Source: an uncultured Collinsella sp.
GTDB lineage: Bacteria; Actinomycetota; Coriobacteriia; Coriobacteriales; Coriobacteriaceae
Reading direction: 5' to 3'
DNA: 28,466 nt
Assembly (NCBI GenBank): GCA_902475375.1
Contig: CABRZC010000012.1
Span: 1-28,466, forward strand
In this document: positions 6,936-14,625 of the stretch, one piece after another
Numbering within the stretch: the first letter of the stretch is position 1
How the letters are laid out: each line of letters starts with the position of its first letter
Position numbers and translations under genes: made by a program
Notes under the pieces: model-generated
What the model was told of the DNA's origin: nothing
Databases searched by the model: none
The model's input: only the letters and a program-made list of their open reading frames with translations

Positions 6936-8132
6936 TTAGGCGACGGGCTTGGCGCGGCGGATGGCCGGAAACAGCACGGTGATGGCGAGGATGACGCCCA
7001 CGACGGCAATCGCCCCGCCCACAAAGCCGATCCAGGCGATACCGGGACCCGAAACCACGGCTCCGCCGATCGCGGTACCCGTGCCGATACCGAGGTTGAA
7101 CAGGCCCGAGAAGATCGACATGGCGACGGCCGACGAATCTGCCGGCGTGTGCTTGATGAGCTCGGCCTGAAACGCCACGTTAAAGGCCGTGGCGCAGCAA
7201 CCCCACAGTGCGCAGACGGCAAGCACTGTCACGAGCGACGATGCGGCCGGCCCCATGAGCAGCAGGGCCACCGGCACGCCGGAGAGCGTGATAGCAAGGA
7301 ACGGAAAACGGTGCCCGTCGAACAGGCGGCTGAACAGCCAGCTGCCCACCAAGCCGGAACAGCCAAACGCCGTCAGCGTCATGGTGATGGCGCCCGCATC
7401 GACGTGCGCGACCTGCGCCAGGAAGGGCTCGATATAGCTGTAGCTTGCGTAATAGCCGGTCGCCATGAAGACCGTGACTGCGTAGAGCGCGATGAGGAGC
7501 GGGTTCTTGAGCAGCTCGGGCAGCTGTTTGACGGTAAAGCGCTCACCCGCCGGCATGGCCGGGAACACCGCTGCCTGGTAGACGACCGCGATGGCTGAGA
7601 GGCCCCCGACCACGGCAAACGTCATGCGCCAGCCCACGGCCAAGCCAATGGCGCGACCGAGAGGCAGGCCAAAGATCTGCGCGATGGACGAGCCCGTGGC
7701 GATCATGCTGATGGCGAGCGCGCCGTGGCGAGTGTCGACCAGGCGCGAGGCCATAATCGAGGCGACTGACCAGAACACGGCATGTGCGCAAGCGACCACC
7801 AGGCGCGCGCAGACCAGGATGGGATAGGTCGGCGCCACAGCGGACAGGAACTGACCGAGCGAGAACACGGCAAGCACGCCCAGCAGCATCCGCTTAAACT
7901 CGAAACGCGAAGCGAACACCATGAGCGGCAACGACAGCAGCATGACGCCCCAGGCATAGACCGAGATCATGATGCCCGCCTGGGCCTCGGTGAGCGAGAA
8001 CGACGCGGCGATATCAGTCAAAAGGCCGATGGGCATAAACTCCGACGTGTTGAACACGAACGCACAGCAGGTGAGCCCGACGAGTGGGAGCCACTGCCTG
8101 AGCGTGATGCCGTCTTGCCTTGCCTGAGTCAT
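6936..8132 (-). CDS. MFS transporter, DHA1 family, SotB/YdeA-like efflux protein
   Basis: Twelve-helix proton-driven exporter of the major facilitator superfamily, in the cytoplasmic membrane. The 398 residues begin with TM1 containing FVFNTSEFMPIGLLTDIA, characteristic of the SotB/YdeA/YdhP group of sugar and small-molecule efflux proteins. The loop between TM2 and TM3 carries ASRFEFKRMLLG, a variant of the MFS signature, and a symmetric second half follows the central segment near residue 200 (FTVKQLPELLKNP). I chose the ATG at 8132 because an upstream in-frame ATG would add 32 non-conserved residues and there is a GGAGA motif before 8132. The substrate is unknown; sugars, amino acids or drugs are exported by relatives. 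Confidence 0.9.
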   Translation of the reverse strand: MTQARQDGITLRQWLPLVGLTCCAFVFNTSEFMPIGLLTDIAASFSLTEAQAGIMISVYAWGVMLLSLPLMVFASRFEFKRMLLGVLAVFSLGQFLSAVAPTYPILVCARLVVACAHAVFWSVASIMASRLVDTRHGALAISMIATGSSIAQIFGLPLGRAIGLAVGWRMTFAVVGGLSAIAVVYQAAVFPAMPAGERFTVKQLPELLKNPLLIALYAVTVFMATGYYASYSYIEPFLAQVAHVDAGAITMTLTAFGCSGLVGSWLFSRLFDGHRFPFLAITLSGVPVALLLMGPAASSLVTVLAVCALWGCCATAFNVAFQAELIKHTPADSSAVAMSIFSGLFNLGIGTGTAIGGAVVSGPGIAWIGFVGGAIAVVGVILAITVLFPAIRRAKPVA

Positions 8133-8165
8133 ATATAACGTCTCCAATCGTTTTGAGCGGAGGCG

Positions 8166-8195
8166 ATTATATAGCAACGGCCCCGCATCCGTCAG
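8166..8195 (-). promoter_or_regulatory. Candidate promoter of the MFS gene
   Basis: On the minus strand a perfect TATAAT (8171-8166) lies 34 bases before the start codon, and CTGACG (8195-8190) lies 18 bases upstream of it. The -35 match is moderate, and the element overlaps the hairpin at 8178-8211. Confidence 0.45.
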
Positions 8196-8211
8196 TACAG
8201 AAGCGGGGCCG
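8178..8211 (-). terminator. Likely terminator of feoB
   Basis: Perfect 9-bp GC stem (CGGCCCCGC against GCGGGGCCG) with a 16-base loop, about 40 bases after the feoB stop. The tail on the minus strand is TTGCTATAT, so the U-tract is weak. Confidence 0.55.
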
Positions 8212-8252
8212 AAAACAATTCGATACACAGAGGTTGCGTCGTCAATTCATAA

Positions 8253-10613
8253 CTAAGCCAACCCCAGCAATATGCCCGCCGAATGCACGACAAACGCCAC
8301 GATCCAGGCAACGGCGACCTGAAACGCGAATACGGCCACGGCATAGCGCGCGCCCAACTCGCTCTTGACAGCGCCGATAGCGGCCACGCAAGGCGGGTAC
8401 AGCAGCGTAAAGACCAAGAACACGTAGGCGGTAAACGGCGAAAACATGGTTGACAATGCCGCGGGCGAGGTTGCACCCAAAAGCACCGTGAGTGTCGAGA
8501 TGACACTCTCCTTGGCGATAAGTCCGGTGACGAGCGCCGTCGAGGCGCGCCAGTCGCCAAAGCCGAGTGGGGCCAATACCGGCGCGATGATGCTACCCAG
8601 ACCGGCAAGTAGACTCTGCGACTGATCGGCGACCACATTAAAGCGAATGTCGAACGTCTGAAGGAACCAGATGACCACGGTAGCGGCAAAGATAATGGTA
8701 AAAGCCTTGGTAATAAAGTCCTTGGCCTTATCCCATGCCAGCATCACCGTCGTCTTGACGCTCGGCAGGCGGTAATTGGGGAGCTCCATGATAAACGGCA
8801 CCGGGTCGCCCTTAAATGCCGTGCGGTTGAGCACCAAAGCCGCGATGCAGCCGACCACGATACCGATCAGATAGAGCGAGACCATGGCGGGAACCGTCGC
8901 CTGCGGGAAAAAAGCCCCGCACAGCAAGCCGTAAACCGGCAGCTTGGCTGAGCAGCTCATAAACGGCGTGAGCATGACCGTCATCTTGCGGTCGTGCTCG
9001 GATGGGAGCGTACGGGTCGACATGATAGCCGGCACGGTGCAGCCAAAACCGACGAGCATGGGCACGAAGCTGCGGCCCGACAGGCCAAAGCGACGCAGCA
9101 CCTTATCCATGACAAAGGCTACGCGTGCCATGTAGCCGGAGTCTTCCAGAATGGAGAGGAACAAGAAGAGCACGACGATAATCGGTAGGAAGGTCAGCAC
9201 GCTGCCCACACCCGTAAGTACGCCGTCGACAGCCAGTGAGCGCACCACGTCGTTGGTTCCGAATGCCTTGAGGCCCGCATCGGCCGAGGCGATGATGGCA
9301 GCGATACCGTCCTCCATGAGTCCCTGCAACGCCGCGCCAATCACGCCAAACGTCAGCCAAAAGACGAGGCCCATGATCACCAGAAACGCCGGAATGGCTG
9401 TGTAACGACCTGTCAGGATGCGGTCAATCTTGACGGAGCGCACGTGCTCGCGGCTCTCGTGCGGCTTGACGACGCAACGCCCGCACACGTCGCCGATAAA
9501 GCTAAAACGCATATCGGCCAGCGCAGATAGGCGGTCGGTGCCGGCCTCGCCCTCCATCTGGGTAATGATGTGCTCGATAGCGTCGAGCTCGTTGCGATCC
9601 AGGTGAAGCGCCTCGGTTACCAGCTCATCGCCCTCGACCAGCTTGGTCGCCGCAAAGCGCACCGGAATGTGCGCCGTCACGGCATGGTCCTCGATCAGGT
9701 TAGCAATACCGTGGATGCAGCGATGCAGCGCACCGCCGTCCGGGCCGTCGGGCGCACAAAAGTCCAGGCGACCAGGGCGCTCGCGGAACCGTGCCACGTG
9801 CAGGGCGTGATCCACCAACTCGCCGATGCCCTCGTTGCGGGCAGCGCTAATGGGGACAACGGGCACGCCCAACAGGCTCTCGAGCAGGTTGACGTCCACG
9901 GCGCCGCCGTTGGCGGTCACCTCGTCCATCATGTTGAGCGCGATGACCATAGGACGGTCAAGCTCCATGAGCTGCAGTGTCAGGTACAGGTTACGCTCGA
10001 TGTTGGTGGCGTCAATGATGTCGATGATGGCGTCCGGGCGCTCGTCAAGGATGAACTGACGGCTCACGACCTCTTCGCCTGTGTACGGCGACAGGGAGTA
10101 AATGCCGGGCAGGTCGGTAACGCTCGCCTCGGGATGGTTACGGATGGTGCCATCTTTGCGGTCGACCGTCACGCCGGGAAAGTTACCGACGTGCTGGTTG
10201 GAGCCCGTCAGCTGGTTGAATAACGTGGTCTTGCCGCAGTTTTGGTTGCCGGCGAGGGCAAAGTGCAGCGGCGCGCCCTCGGGCACGGCCGTCTTTGCCG
10301 CACGGGGCGAATACGTCCCCTCGCCCAGGGCCGGATGCTCCGTCGTGCCGATTGCGGCGTTAGCGCGCGGACCCGTATCGGTGTCGTGAATACCCACGAG
10401 CTCGATGCGAGCAGCATCGTCCTTGCGCAGCGTCAACTCGTAGCCACGCAGGCGAATCTCGAGCGGGTCGCCCATGGGGGCGTACTTCATCATGGTGACT
10501 TCGGTGCCCGGTGTTAGGCCCATGTCCAAAATATGTTGTCGGAGTGCCTGGTCGTCCGATGCCACCGATGCGACAACGGCGTCCTTTCCAATCTCGAGTG
10601 TATCGAGCTTCAC
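8253..10613 (-). CDS. feoB: Ferrous iron transporter FeoB with fused FeoA domain
   Basis: Inner-membrane GTPase-coupled Fe(II) importer. The 786 residues begin with a FeoA-like SH3 domain (about 1-75: LDTLEIGKDAVV, HILDMGLTPGTEVTMMKYAPMGDP, LRGYELTLRKDDA). A linker of about 40 residues follows, then the G domain with P-loop GNQNCGKTT at 122-130, the switch region VGNFPGVTVDRKDG, G3 DLPG at 167-170, G4 NMMD and G5 SAARNEG. The membrane part has Gate motifs around FLPIIVVLFLFLSILEDSGYMARVAFVMDK and GFGCTVPAIMSTRTL. I chose the GTG at 10613 because GGAGG stands nine bases upstream; a longer reading from 10733 would pass through the operator region. No separate feoA or feoC is visible. Two adjacent operator-like repeats lie 43-76 bases upstream. 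Confidence 0.96.
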   Translation of the reverse strand: MKLDTLEIGKDAVVASVASDDQALRQHILDMGLTPGTEVTMMKYAPMGDPLEIRLRGYELTLRKDDAARIELVGIHDTDTGPRANAAIGTTEHPALGEGTYSPRAAKTAVPEGAPLHFALAGNQNCGKTTLFNQLTGSNQHVGNFPGVTVDRKDGTIRNHPEASVTDLPGIYSLSPYTGEEVVSRQFILDERPDAIIDIIDATNIERNLYLTLQLMELDRPMVIALNMMDEVTANGGAVDVNLLESLLGVPVVPISAARNEGIGELVDHALHVARFRERPGRLDFCAPDGPDGGALHRCIHGIANLIEDHAVTAHIPVRFAATKLVEGDELVTEALHLDRNELDAIEHIITQMEGEAGTDRLSALADMRFSFIGDVCGRCVVKPHESREHVRSVKIDRILTGRYTAIPAFLVIMGLVFWLTFGVIGAALQGLMEDGIAAIIASADAGLKAFGTNDVVRSLAVDGVLTGVGSVLTFLPIIVVLFLFLSILEDSGYMARVAFVMDKVLRRFGLSGRSFVPMLVGFGCTVPAIMSTRTLPSEHDRKMTVMLTPFMSCSAKLPVYGLLCGAFFPQATVPAMVSLYLIGIVVGCIAALVLNRTAFKGDPVPFIMELPNYRLPSVKTTVMLAWDKAKDFITKAFTIIFAATVVIWFLQTFDIRFNVVADQSQSLLAGLGSIIAPVLAPLGFGDWRASTALVTGLIAKESVISTLTVLLGATSPAALSTMFSPFTAYVFLVFTLLYPPCVAAIGAVKSELGARYAVAVFAFQVAVAWIVAFVVHSAGILLGLA

Positions 10614-10655
10614 GTCCGTGTTCCTCCCCCGGCGCCCACAGGGCGTTGCATTTAT

Positions 10656-10689
10656 GTTTACCATGGCTAACCGTTTGCCATGGCTAACC
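10656..10689. promoter_or_regulatory. Two adjacent 17-bp operator-like repeats upstream of feoB
   Basis: GTTTACCATGGCTAACC (10656-10672) is followed directly by GTTTGCCATGGCTAACC (10673-10689); 16 of 17 bases are identical and there is no gap. Each is an imperfect palindrome (GTT-N-GCCATGGC-N-AAC). On the minus strand each begins GGTTAGCC, the half-site of the DtxR/IdeR iron box (TTAGGTTAGSCTAACC). The location 43 bases before the start of an iron importer makes a metal-responsive repressor such as DtxR/IdeR the best guess. Fur is the alternative. Confidence 0.65.
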
Positions 10690-10759
10690 AATTGTAACCA
10701 TGCATGATAGCGCGAACACGCAACGATGTTCAATCGACAGATCGGTGCAAAGGGAATTC

Positions 10760-10980
10760 TGGGCCGTGGTTTCCCAGACGGGCTTGCTGCGGAAACCGCA
10801 TCCCACTACTCAGGCGAATTCCGGTCCCCGATTTCCCGATGGGGCCTCTCGGGGAAACTGCGTCCCACTCTGGAGCGCCAGAACGGGATGGGCTTTCCGG
10901 TTGAGGTCTATAGCGGAAAGCGCGTCCCGGAATCGGCGCTCGGAACGGGATACGGCTTCCCCGGACGAGAGCCCGGCAAT
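10760..10980 (+). repeat. 62-bp tandem palindromic repeat, array 1
   Basis: Four units start at 10760, 10822, 10884 and 10946, each exactly 62 bases after the last; the fourth is truncated. The recognisable left arm, in the form CGGGATGCGGTTTCCC, is followed after about 13 bases by an inverted right arm, GGAAACTGCGTCCC, then a linker ending GCTCGGAAC. Sequences differ considerably between units but the arm layout is kept. The same family forms array 2 on the other side of the zinc-ribbon gene. The array lies between the feoB operator and that gene, and no credible protein is encoded because 62 is not a multiple of three. Confidence 0.9.
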
Positions 10981-11075
10981 GTTGCGCAACAAAGGGCGCA
11001 AGTCCGCGCATAGGATAGAGGCGGATGAGGATGCGCCCGGTATTCGCGCGAGCGCCGATCGAGGGGAGTCTGCAC

Positions 11076-12257
11076 ATGTTCTGCCGAAATTGCGGGTCGA
11101 AGGTCGAGGACGGGACCAGGTTCTGCCCCGTGTGCGGAGAGCCCGTCGCTGACGAATATGAACCCCCGGCCGAATCGCAGGGCGGCTTTCAATCCGCCCC
11201 GGCAGCCGAGGCGCAGCCAACTACACCGGCGCCGGCGAAGGCCAAGCGCTCAAAGAGACCCCTCATGATCGCCGCCGTCGTGGCCGCGCTGCTCGCCGCG
11301 GGCGGCGGCGCCGGCTACTACTTCGGCGTCTACGCCCCCGAGCAGGCTCGACAGGCGGCCGAACAGGAGGCGCTCGCGGCGAAGCACGCCGTGCGCTTTA
11401 GCGTCTCGGCCCAGGGCTGGGACACCTCGGCGGGAGCGAGCAGGCTGCCGGTTCATATTACGGGCAAGGAGGAGCGTGGCAAGAAGGTCGACGCCGTGCG
11501 CTACGTGGACAGCGACGGCGAGGGCGTCGAGCTCCGCCGCGGAAGCTACAAGGTCGAGGTCGCCGCCTCCCCCATCGCCGCCGACGGCACGATCTACGCC
11601 GTCCCCGCCGACAAGCTCGACATCAAGCTGGGCGAGAAGACTGCCGAGAAGAAGACCGTCGACGCGGGCGACGTGGTGCTGGAGCCGGTCGAGGCTGCCG
11701 AAGTGACCGACGACCAGATCGCCGCGGCAAAGAAGTACGCCGAGGAGGACGAGGGCGCCAAGAAGGCCGGCTTCAATATTGACGCCGATGCGCTCGCGAC
11801 CGCCGCGACCAAGCGCCGCGACGACGCCGTGGCAGCCAAGCAGGCCGAGGAGGAGGCAAGGCGCCAGGCGGAGGAAGAGGCCCGGAAGGCCGAGGAGGCA
11901 AAACGGGCAAGGACGTTTGAGACCGACTACTTTACGATGGTCCTCCCCGACTGGTTCCCCATGGATTGGTTTGAATTCGAAACGACGTCCGACACCCTTA
12001 CCGCCAATGACGTTAAAGAGCAAGATGTTGCCTCGAAAGCGAACTTTACGGTATACGCAACCGATGGATCGCCGCACGGCGCAGAGACCGCCTTCTCTAA
12101 GACGATTGGAAAGACGTCATCGGGCAAGACTGTAGTGCTGTCCGGCGGACCTTACTGGGGATATGTTCAGGATGGATACCGCCCGCTTGGGATCAATTAT
12201 GATTTCACGGGAGAAACGTACTGCGATCTCCTCGCATCCTGCATTACGCTGAAATAG
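11076..12257 (+). CDS. Zinc-ribbon, single-pass membrane protein of unknown function
   Basis: The 393 residues show a short N-terminal zinc ribbon (C3-X2-C6 and C17-X2-C20 in CRNCGSKVEDGTRFCPVCG), a Pro/Ala linker, one membrane helix at about 62-86, and an extracytoplasmic beta-rich domain (about 95-225). A Glu/Lys/Ala-rich helix follows at about 245-282 (repeated QAEEEAR), then a C-terminal domain from FETDYFTMVLPDWFP to the end. The topology is inferred as zinc ribbon inside, remainder outside. Similar zinc-ribbon/TM/variable-domain proteins are common in Coriobacteriia, but their role is not known to me. I chose the ATG at 11076, preceded by GAGGGGAG. The coding DNA for the last domain (after about 11920) is clearly less GC-rich than the rest, suggesting a swapped domain. 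The gene is flanked on both sides by the 62-bp repeat arrays. Confidence 0.88.
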   Translation: MFCRNCGSKVEDGTRFCPVCGEPVADEYEPPAESQGGFQSAPAAEAQPTTPAPAKAKRSKRPLMIAAVVAALLAAGGGAGYYFGVYAPEQARQAAEQEALAAKHAVRFSVSAQGWDTSAGASRLPVHITGKEERGKKVDAVRYVDSDGEGVELRRGSYKVEVAASPIAADGTIYAVPADKLDIKLGEKTAEKKTVDAGDVVLEPVEAAEVTDDQIAAAKKYAEEDEGAKKAGFNIDADALATAATKRRDDAVAAKQAEEEARRQAEEEARKAEEAKRARTFETDYFTMVLPDWFPMDWFEFETTSDTLTANDVKEQDVASKANFTVYATDGSPHGAETAFSKTIGKTSSGKTVVLSGGPYWGYVQDGYRPLGINYDFTGETYCDLLASCITLK

Positions 12258-12308
12258 CCGACCGCCGCCACCCAAAATGGTCAGCCCTCCTCCGTCCCCG
12301 GTGGATCA

Positions 12309-12580
12309 CGGGTCACAGTTTCCCAAACGGCGCCCTCCTGGAAAGCGCATCCCACCATCCGGGCGGATTCCGGGATACCGTTTCCCGATGGGGCCTCTCG
12401 GGGAAACTGCGTCCCAGAATTCTGGCTCGAAACGGGATATGGTTTCCCAAACAAGCCTCTTGCGGAAGATGCATCCCGGAATCCCCGCTCGAAACGGGAC
12501 GCGCTTTCCCAGTCGAGGCCCTATGGGAAACTGCATCCCGGAATCCGCGCCCAAACCGGGACGCAGTTTCCGGGCGGGGC
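12309..12580 (+). repeat. 62-bp tandem palindromic repeat, array 2
   Basis: Five units start at 12309, 12371, 12433, 12495 and 12557 with an exact 62-base period; the last is truncated. Each has a left arm such as GGGATACCGTTTCCC and an inverted right arm such as GGGAAACTGCGTCCC. The second unit shares GATGGGGCCTCTCGGGGAAA with the second unit of array 1. Orientation is the same as array 1. The array begins 52 bases after the stop of the zinc-ribbon gene and runs into a hairpin repeat. Confidence 0.92.
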
Positions 12581-12591
12581 ATCAAAACCAA

Positions 12592-12659
12592 AATTGCGGT
12601 GGAATAGTTCCTGCTTGGGCTGGTTGAGGCCTTAAATAGGAGCTATTTCACCGCAAGTT
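12592..12659. repeat. Hairpin repeat, family TTGCGGTGGAATAG, copy B
   Basis: Arms 12592-12612 and 12638-12659 pair with a few mismatches. The left arm AATTGCGGTGGAATAGTTCC is nearly identical to copy A at 6854, and the centre shares TTGGGC and GGCCTTAAA with it. It lies 22 bases beyond the stop of the minus-strand hydrolase gene, matching the position of copy A relative to the MFS gene. Confidence 0.85.
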
Positions 12660-12680
12660 ATTGAGGGGATGTCCGTCCTC

Positions 12681-13580
12681 TTACAGATGGCGCTCCAGGA
12701 AGCGGAAGGCCAGGCGGATCCAGGGACGAACGGAAGCCTGCTTGTCCTCGTTGTCGACCGCGGTATTGGCGTTGCCGAGCGAAAGGCCGTGACCGCCCTG
12801 GTCAAAGACGTGCATCTCGCATGCAACACCCTCCTCGGCCATGCGCTGCACAAACGGATAGACCTGCGCGACCGGCGCCGTCTTGTCGTCCGAAACGCCC
12901 CACACAAAGGTCGGGGGCATCTGGCGCGAAACGTGCGTGGTAGGGCAAATGTCGGTCAGGTGCTCATCGGTCGCCTCGCCGCCCGTCACCATCGATAGAT
13001 AGTCGTTGAGCAAATCGCGCCCCGTCTTGCCACCCGTCTTGGGCACGCGCAGGTCAATGCGCGGGTCGCGCGTCTGCATATCGCGCACATAGGCAAGGTC
13101 GAGCAACGGATAGCCCAGCACCACGGCGTCGGGACGAATATCCTCCGGACGAGCCCCGGCAAGGCCCGCGAAGGGTCCGGTCTTCCACTGCGTTGCCAAC
13201 GAGGCGCAGATCATACCGCCCGCCGAGAAACCCACGATGCACACGCGCTTGGGATCGACATGCCACTCGTCGGCATTGGCGCGCACGGTAGCGACCATTT
13301 TGGCGAGGTCCGCCTGCGGGTGCGGAAAGCTCACGTCGCCCGTGGCACTCGTCACATAGTTGAGCACAAAGGCCTGGTAGCCGCGGTCCAAAAATGCAAA
13401 CGCCACCGGGTCCTGCTCGTGCGGAGCGATATGCGTAAACCCGCCTCCGCCGCAGATGATCACCGCGGGGCGGCGGCCATTGGGCTTGTCGGGCAGCGGC
13501 TCGGCACCCAGATACGTAAACGTCGCCGGATAATCCTCGGTCGGCTCCTCGCCCCAAAGCGCATGGTTCTCAATAATCAT
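12681..13580 (-). CDS. Alpha/beta hydrolase (esterase/acetyl-xylan-esterase-like)
   Basis: Soluble serine hydrolase, probably a carboxylesterase acting on acylated sugars or small esters. The 299 residues carry the oxyanion loop CGGGGFTH at 43-50, the nucleophile elbow GFSAGG with S119, a likely catalytic aspartate in WGVSDDKTAP near 236, and the histidine in QGGHGLSLG near 268, in the order expected for this fold. No signal peptide is seen, so it acts in the cytoplasm. I chose the ATG at 13580, with GGAGG about eight bases upstream, rejecting 27 extra upstream residues. It is a single gene on the minus strand and convergent with the zinc-ribbon gene, with array 2 and hairpin copy B between them. 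Confidence 0.9.
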   Translation of the reverse strand: MIIENHALWGEEPTEDYPATFTYLGAEPLPDKPNGRRPAVIICGGGGFTHIAPHEQDPVAFAFLDRGYQAFVLNYVTSATGDVSFPHPQADLAKMVATVRANADEWHVDPKRVCIVGFSAGGMICASLATQWKTGPFAGLAGARPEDIRPDAVVLGYPLLDLAYVRDMQTRDPRIDLRVPKTGGKTGRDLLNDYLSMVTGGEATDEHLTDICPTTHVSRQMPPTFVWGVSDDKTAPVAQVYPFVQRMAEEGVACEMHVFDQGGHGLSLGNANTAVDNEDKQASVRPWIRLAFRFLERHL

Positions 13581-13766
13581 AGGTGCTCCCTCCGTGCGAT
13601 TCGTGCGCACTCGTTTTTCGCACCTTAGCGTACCCCAGTTGAGCCCGCGGCGCAGAAACACCCCCGTAATAAGTTGGCCTTCAACTGATATATCACAAAA
13701 TCGCTGTTCAGAGGTATCGTTAGGCAGCGTAAAATAGGGGCGCTGACCGTGCTGGGAAACACATAC

Positions 13767-13776
13767 GAAACGTTTC
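13767..13776. promoter_or_regulatory. Palindrome GAAACGTTTC upstream of the EIIA gene
   Basis: A perfect 10-bp palindrome, extended to CGAAACGTTTCCG, lies 51 bases before the EIIA start. It resembles LacI-family or cre-type operators, which have a central CG. The same 10-mer occurs at 14474 on the other side of the gene. Confidence 0.45.
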
Positions 13777-13827
13777 CGGCAAAACTACACGCGCGCGATA
13801 TGCGCACTTGATACGTTGGAGGCAACT

Positions 13828-14391
13828 ATGGGTCTGCTCGATTCGCTCAAGTCCACGTTCACCTCGTCGGGCGAGGCGTCCGTTCCGCCCGCAGCAAGCT
13901 TCGCCACCCGCGAAGGCGTCATCTACGCTCCCGTCAACGGCGTGCTCGTCAATCTGAGTGAAGTTCCCGACGAGACCATCGCCTCGGGCATGCTCGGTCA
14001 GGGCTACGGCATCGAACCCATTACCGGCACCATCTACGCGCCCGCCAACGGCCGTATCGGCGCCACCACCGTCACCAACCACTCCATCGGCATGATCACC
14101 GAGGACGGCCTGCGCGTGTTCATCCATGTTGGCCTGGGCACCGTGGAAATGAACGGCAAGGGTTTTGCCCGCTTTGTCGAGATGGGCGATGTGGTCAAGG
14201 CCGGCCAGCCGCTCATCAGCTTCGACCGCGACGCCATCAAGGCCGCCGGCCACGAGGACATCGTGACCGTCATCGTCTCTGAGCTCGACCGCCTCAAGAG
14301 CATCGACCACGTCGGCGAGTCCGGCACGCTTATCGGCGGCAATCCGCTCGTCAAGCTTGGCGATCCGCTGCTGGTTGCCAAGACCAAGTAG
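13828..14391 (+). CDS. PTS sugar transporter EIIA, glucose type
   Basis: Cytoplasmic phosphocarrier that takes phosphate from HPr and passes it to an EIIB domain. The 187 residues hold the Glc-type EIIA fold: VIYAPVNGVLVNLSEVPDE, GIEPITGTIYAPANG, H85 in TNHSIGMITEDG, and the phosphorylated H100 in VFIHVGLGTVEMNGKGF. I chose the ATG at 13828 because GGAGG stands just upstream; the in-frame TTG at 13816 would precede that motif. It is a stand-alone EIIA with no EIIB or EIIC beside it, so it must serve permeases encoded elsewhere or have a regulatory role like Crr. GAAACGTTTC palindromes lie on both sides. Confidence 0.94.
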   Translation: MGLLDSLKSTFTSSGEASVPPAASFATREGVIYAPVNGVLVNLSEVPDETIASGMLGQGYGIEPITGTIYAPANGRIGATTVTNHSIGMITEDGLRVFIHVGLGTVEMNGKGFARFVEMGDVVKAGQPLISFDRDAIKAAGHEDIVTVIVSELDRLKSIDHVGESGTLIGGNPLVKLGDPLLVAKTK

Positions 14392-14473
14392 CCGAGCATC
14401 ATCGCATAAAGGCTCAACCACCCGTGCATCTTTGCCGCATCTGTGTTGTTGTTTTTGCCTATGTGGAGGTTCT

Positions 14474-14483
14474 GAAACGTTTC
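14474..14483. promoter_or_regulatory. Palindrome GAAACGTTTC downstream of the EIIA gene
   Basis: Second copy of the 10-bp palindrome, followed by TATATAG. It lies 83 bases after the EIIA stop and about 140 bases before the acyltransferase start, so it could control the latter. The rest of the gap 14392-14625 shows no gene. Confidence 0.35.
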
Positions 14484-14625
14484 TATATAGGCAGCTGAGC
14501 ATCAACGCAGGTGCGGCTTTTGCGTAGCGAGGCATCGCCCCGCGGCATGTTGTTCAACCGCACGAACCCCCTTCCTTTGTCCGCGCAGAGCGCTAGACTG
14601 CTAGGTCGACATTGGAGGAAGATCG

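Noticed and set aside
10614..10733. Longer FeoB start at 10733
   Set aside because: It would translate the tandem operator and pass a good GGAGG-GTG start; the extra 40 residues are not FeoA-like.
10760..12580. The repeat arrays as a CRISPR locus
   Set aside because: The whole 62-bp unit is repeated, linkers included; there are no conserved direct repeats separated by unique spacers, and no cas genes are present.
12313..12591. Small reading frames inside the repeat arrays (also 10730-11077 on the minus strand)
   Set aside because: 62 is not a multiple of three, so each unit is read in a different frame. The peptides only mirror the repeats and lack ribosome binding sites.
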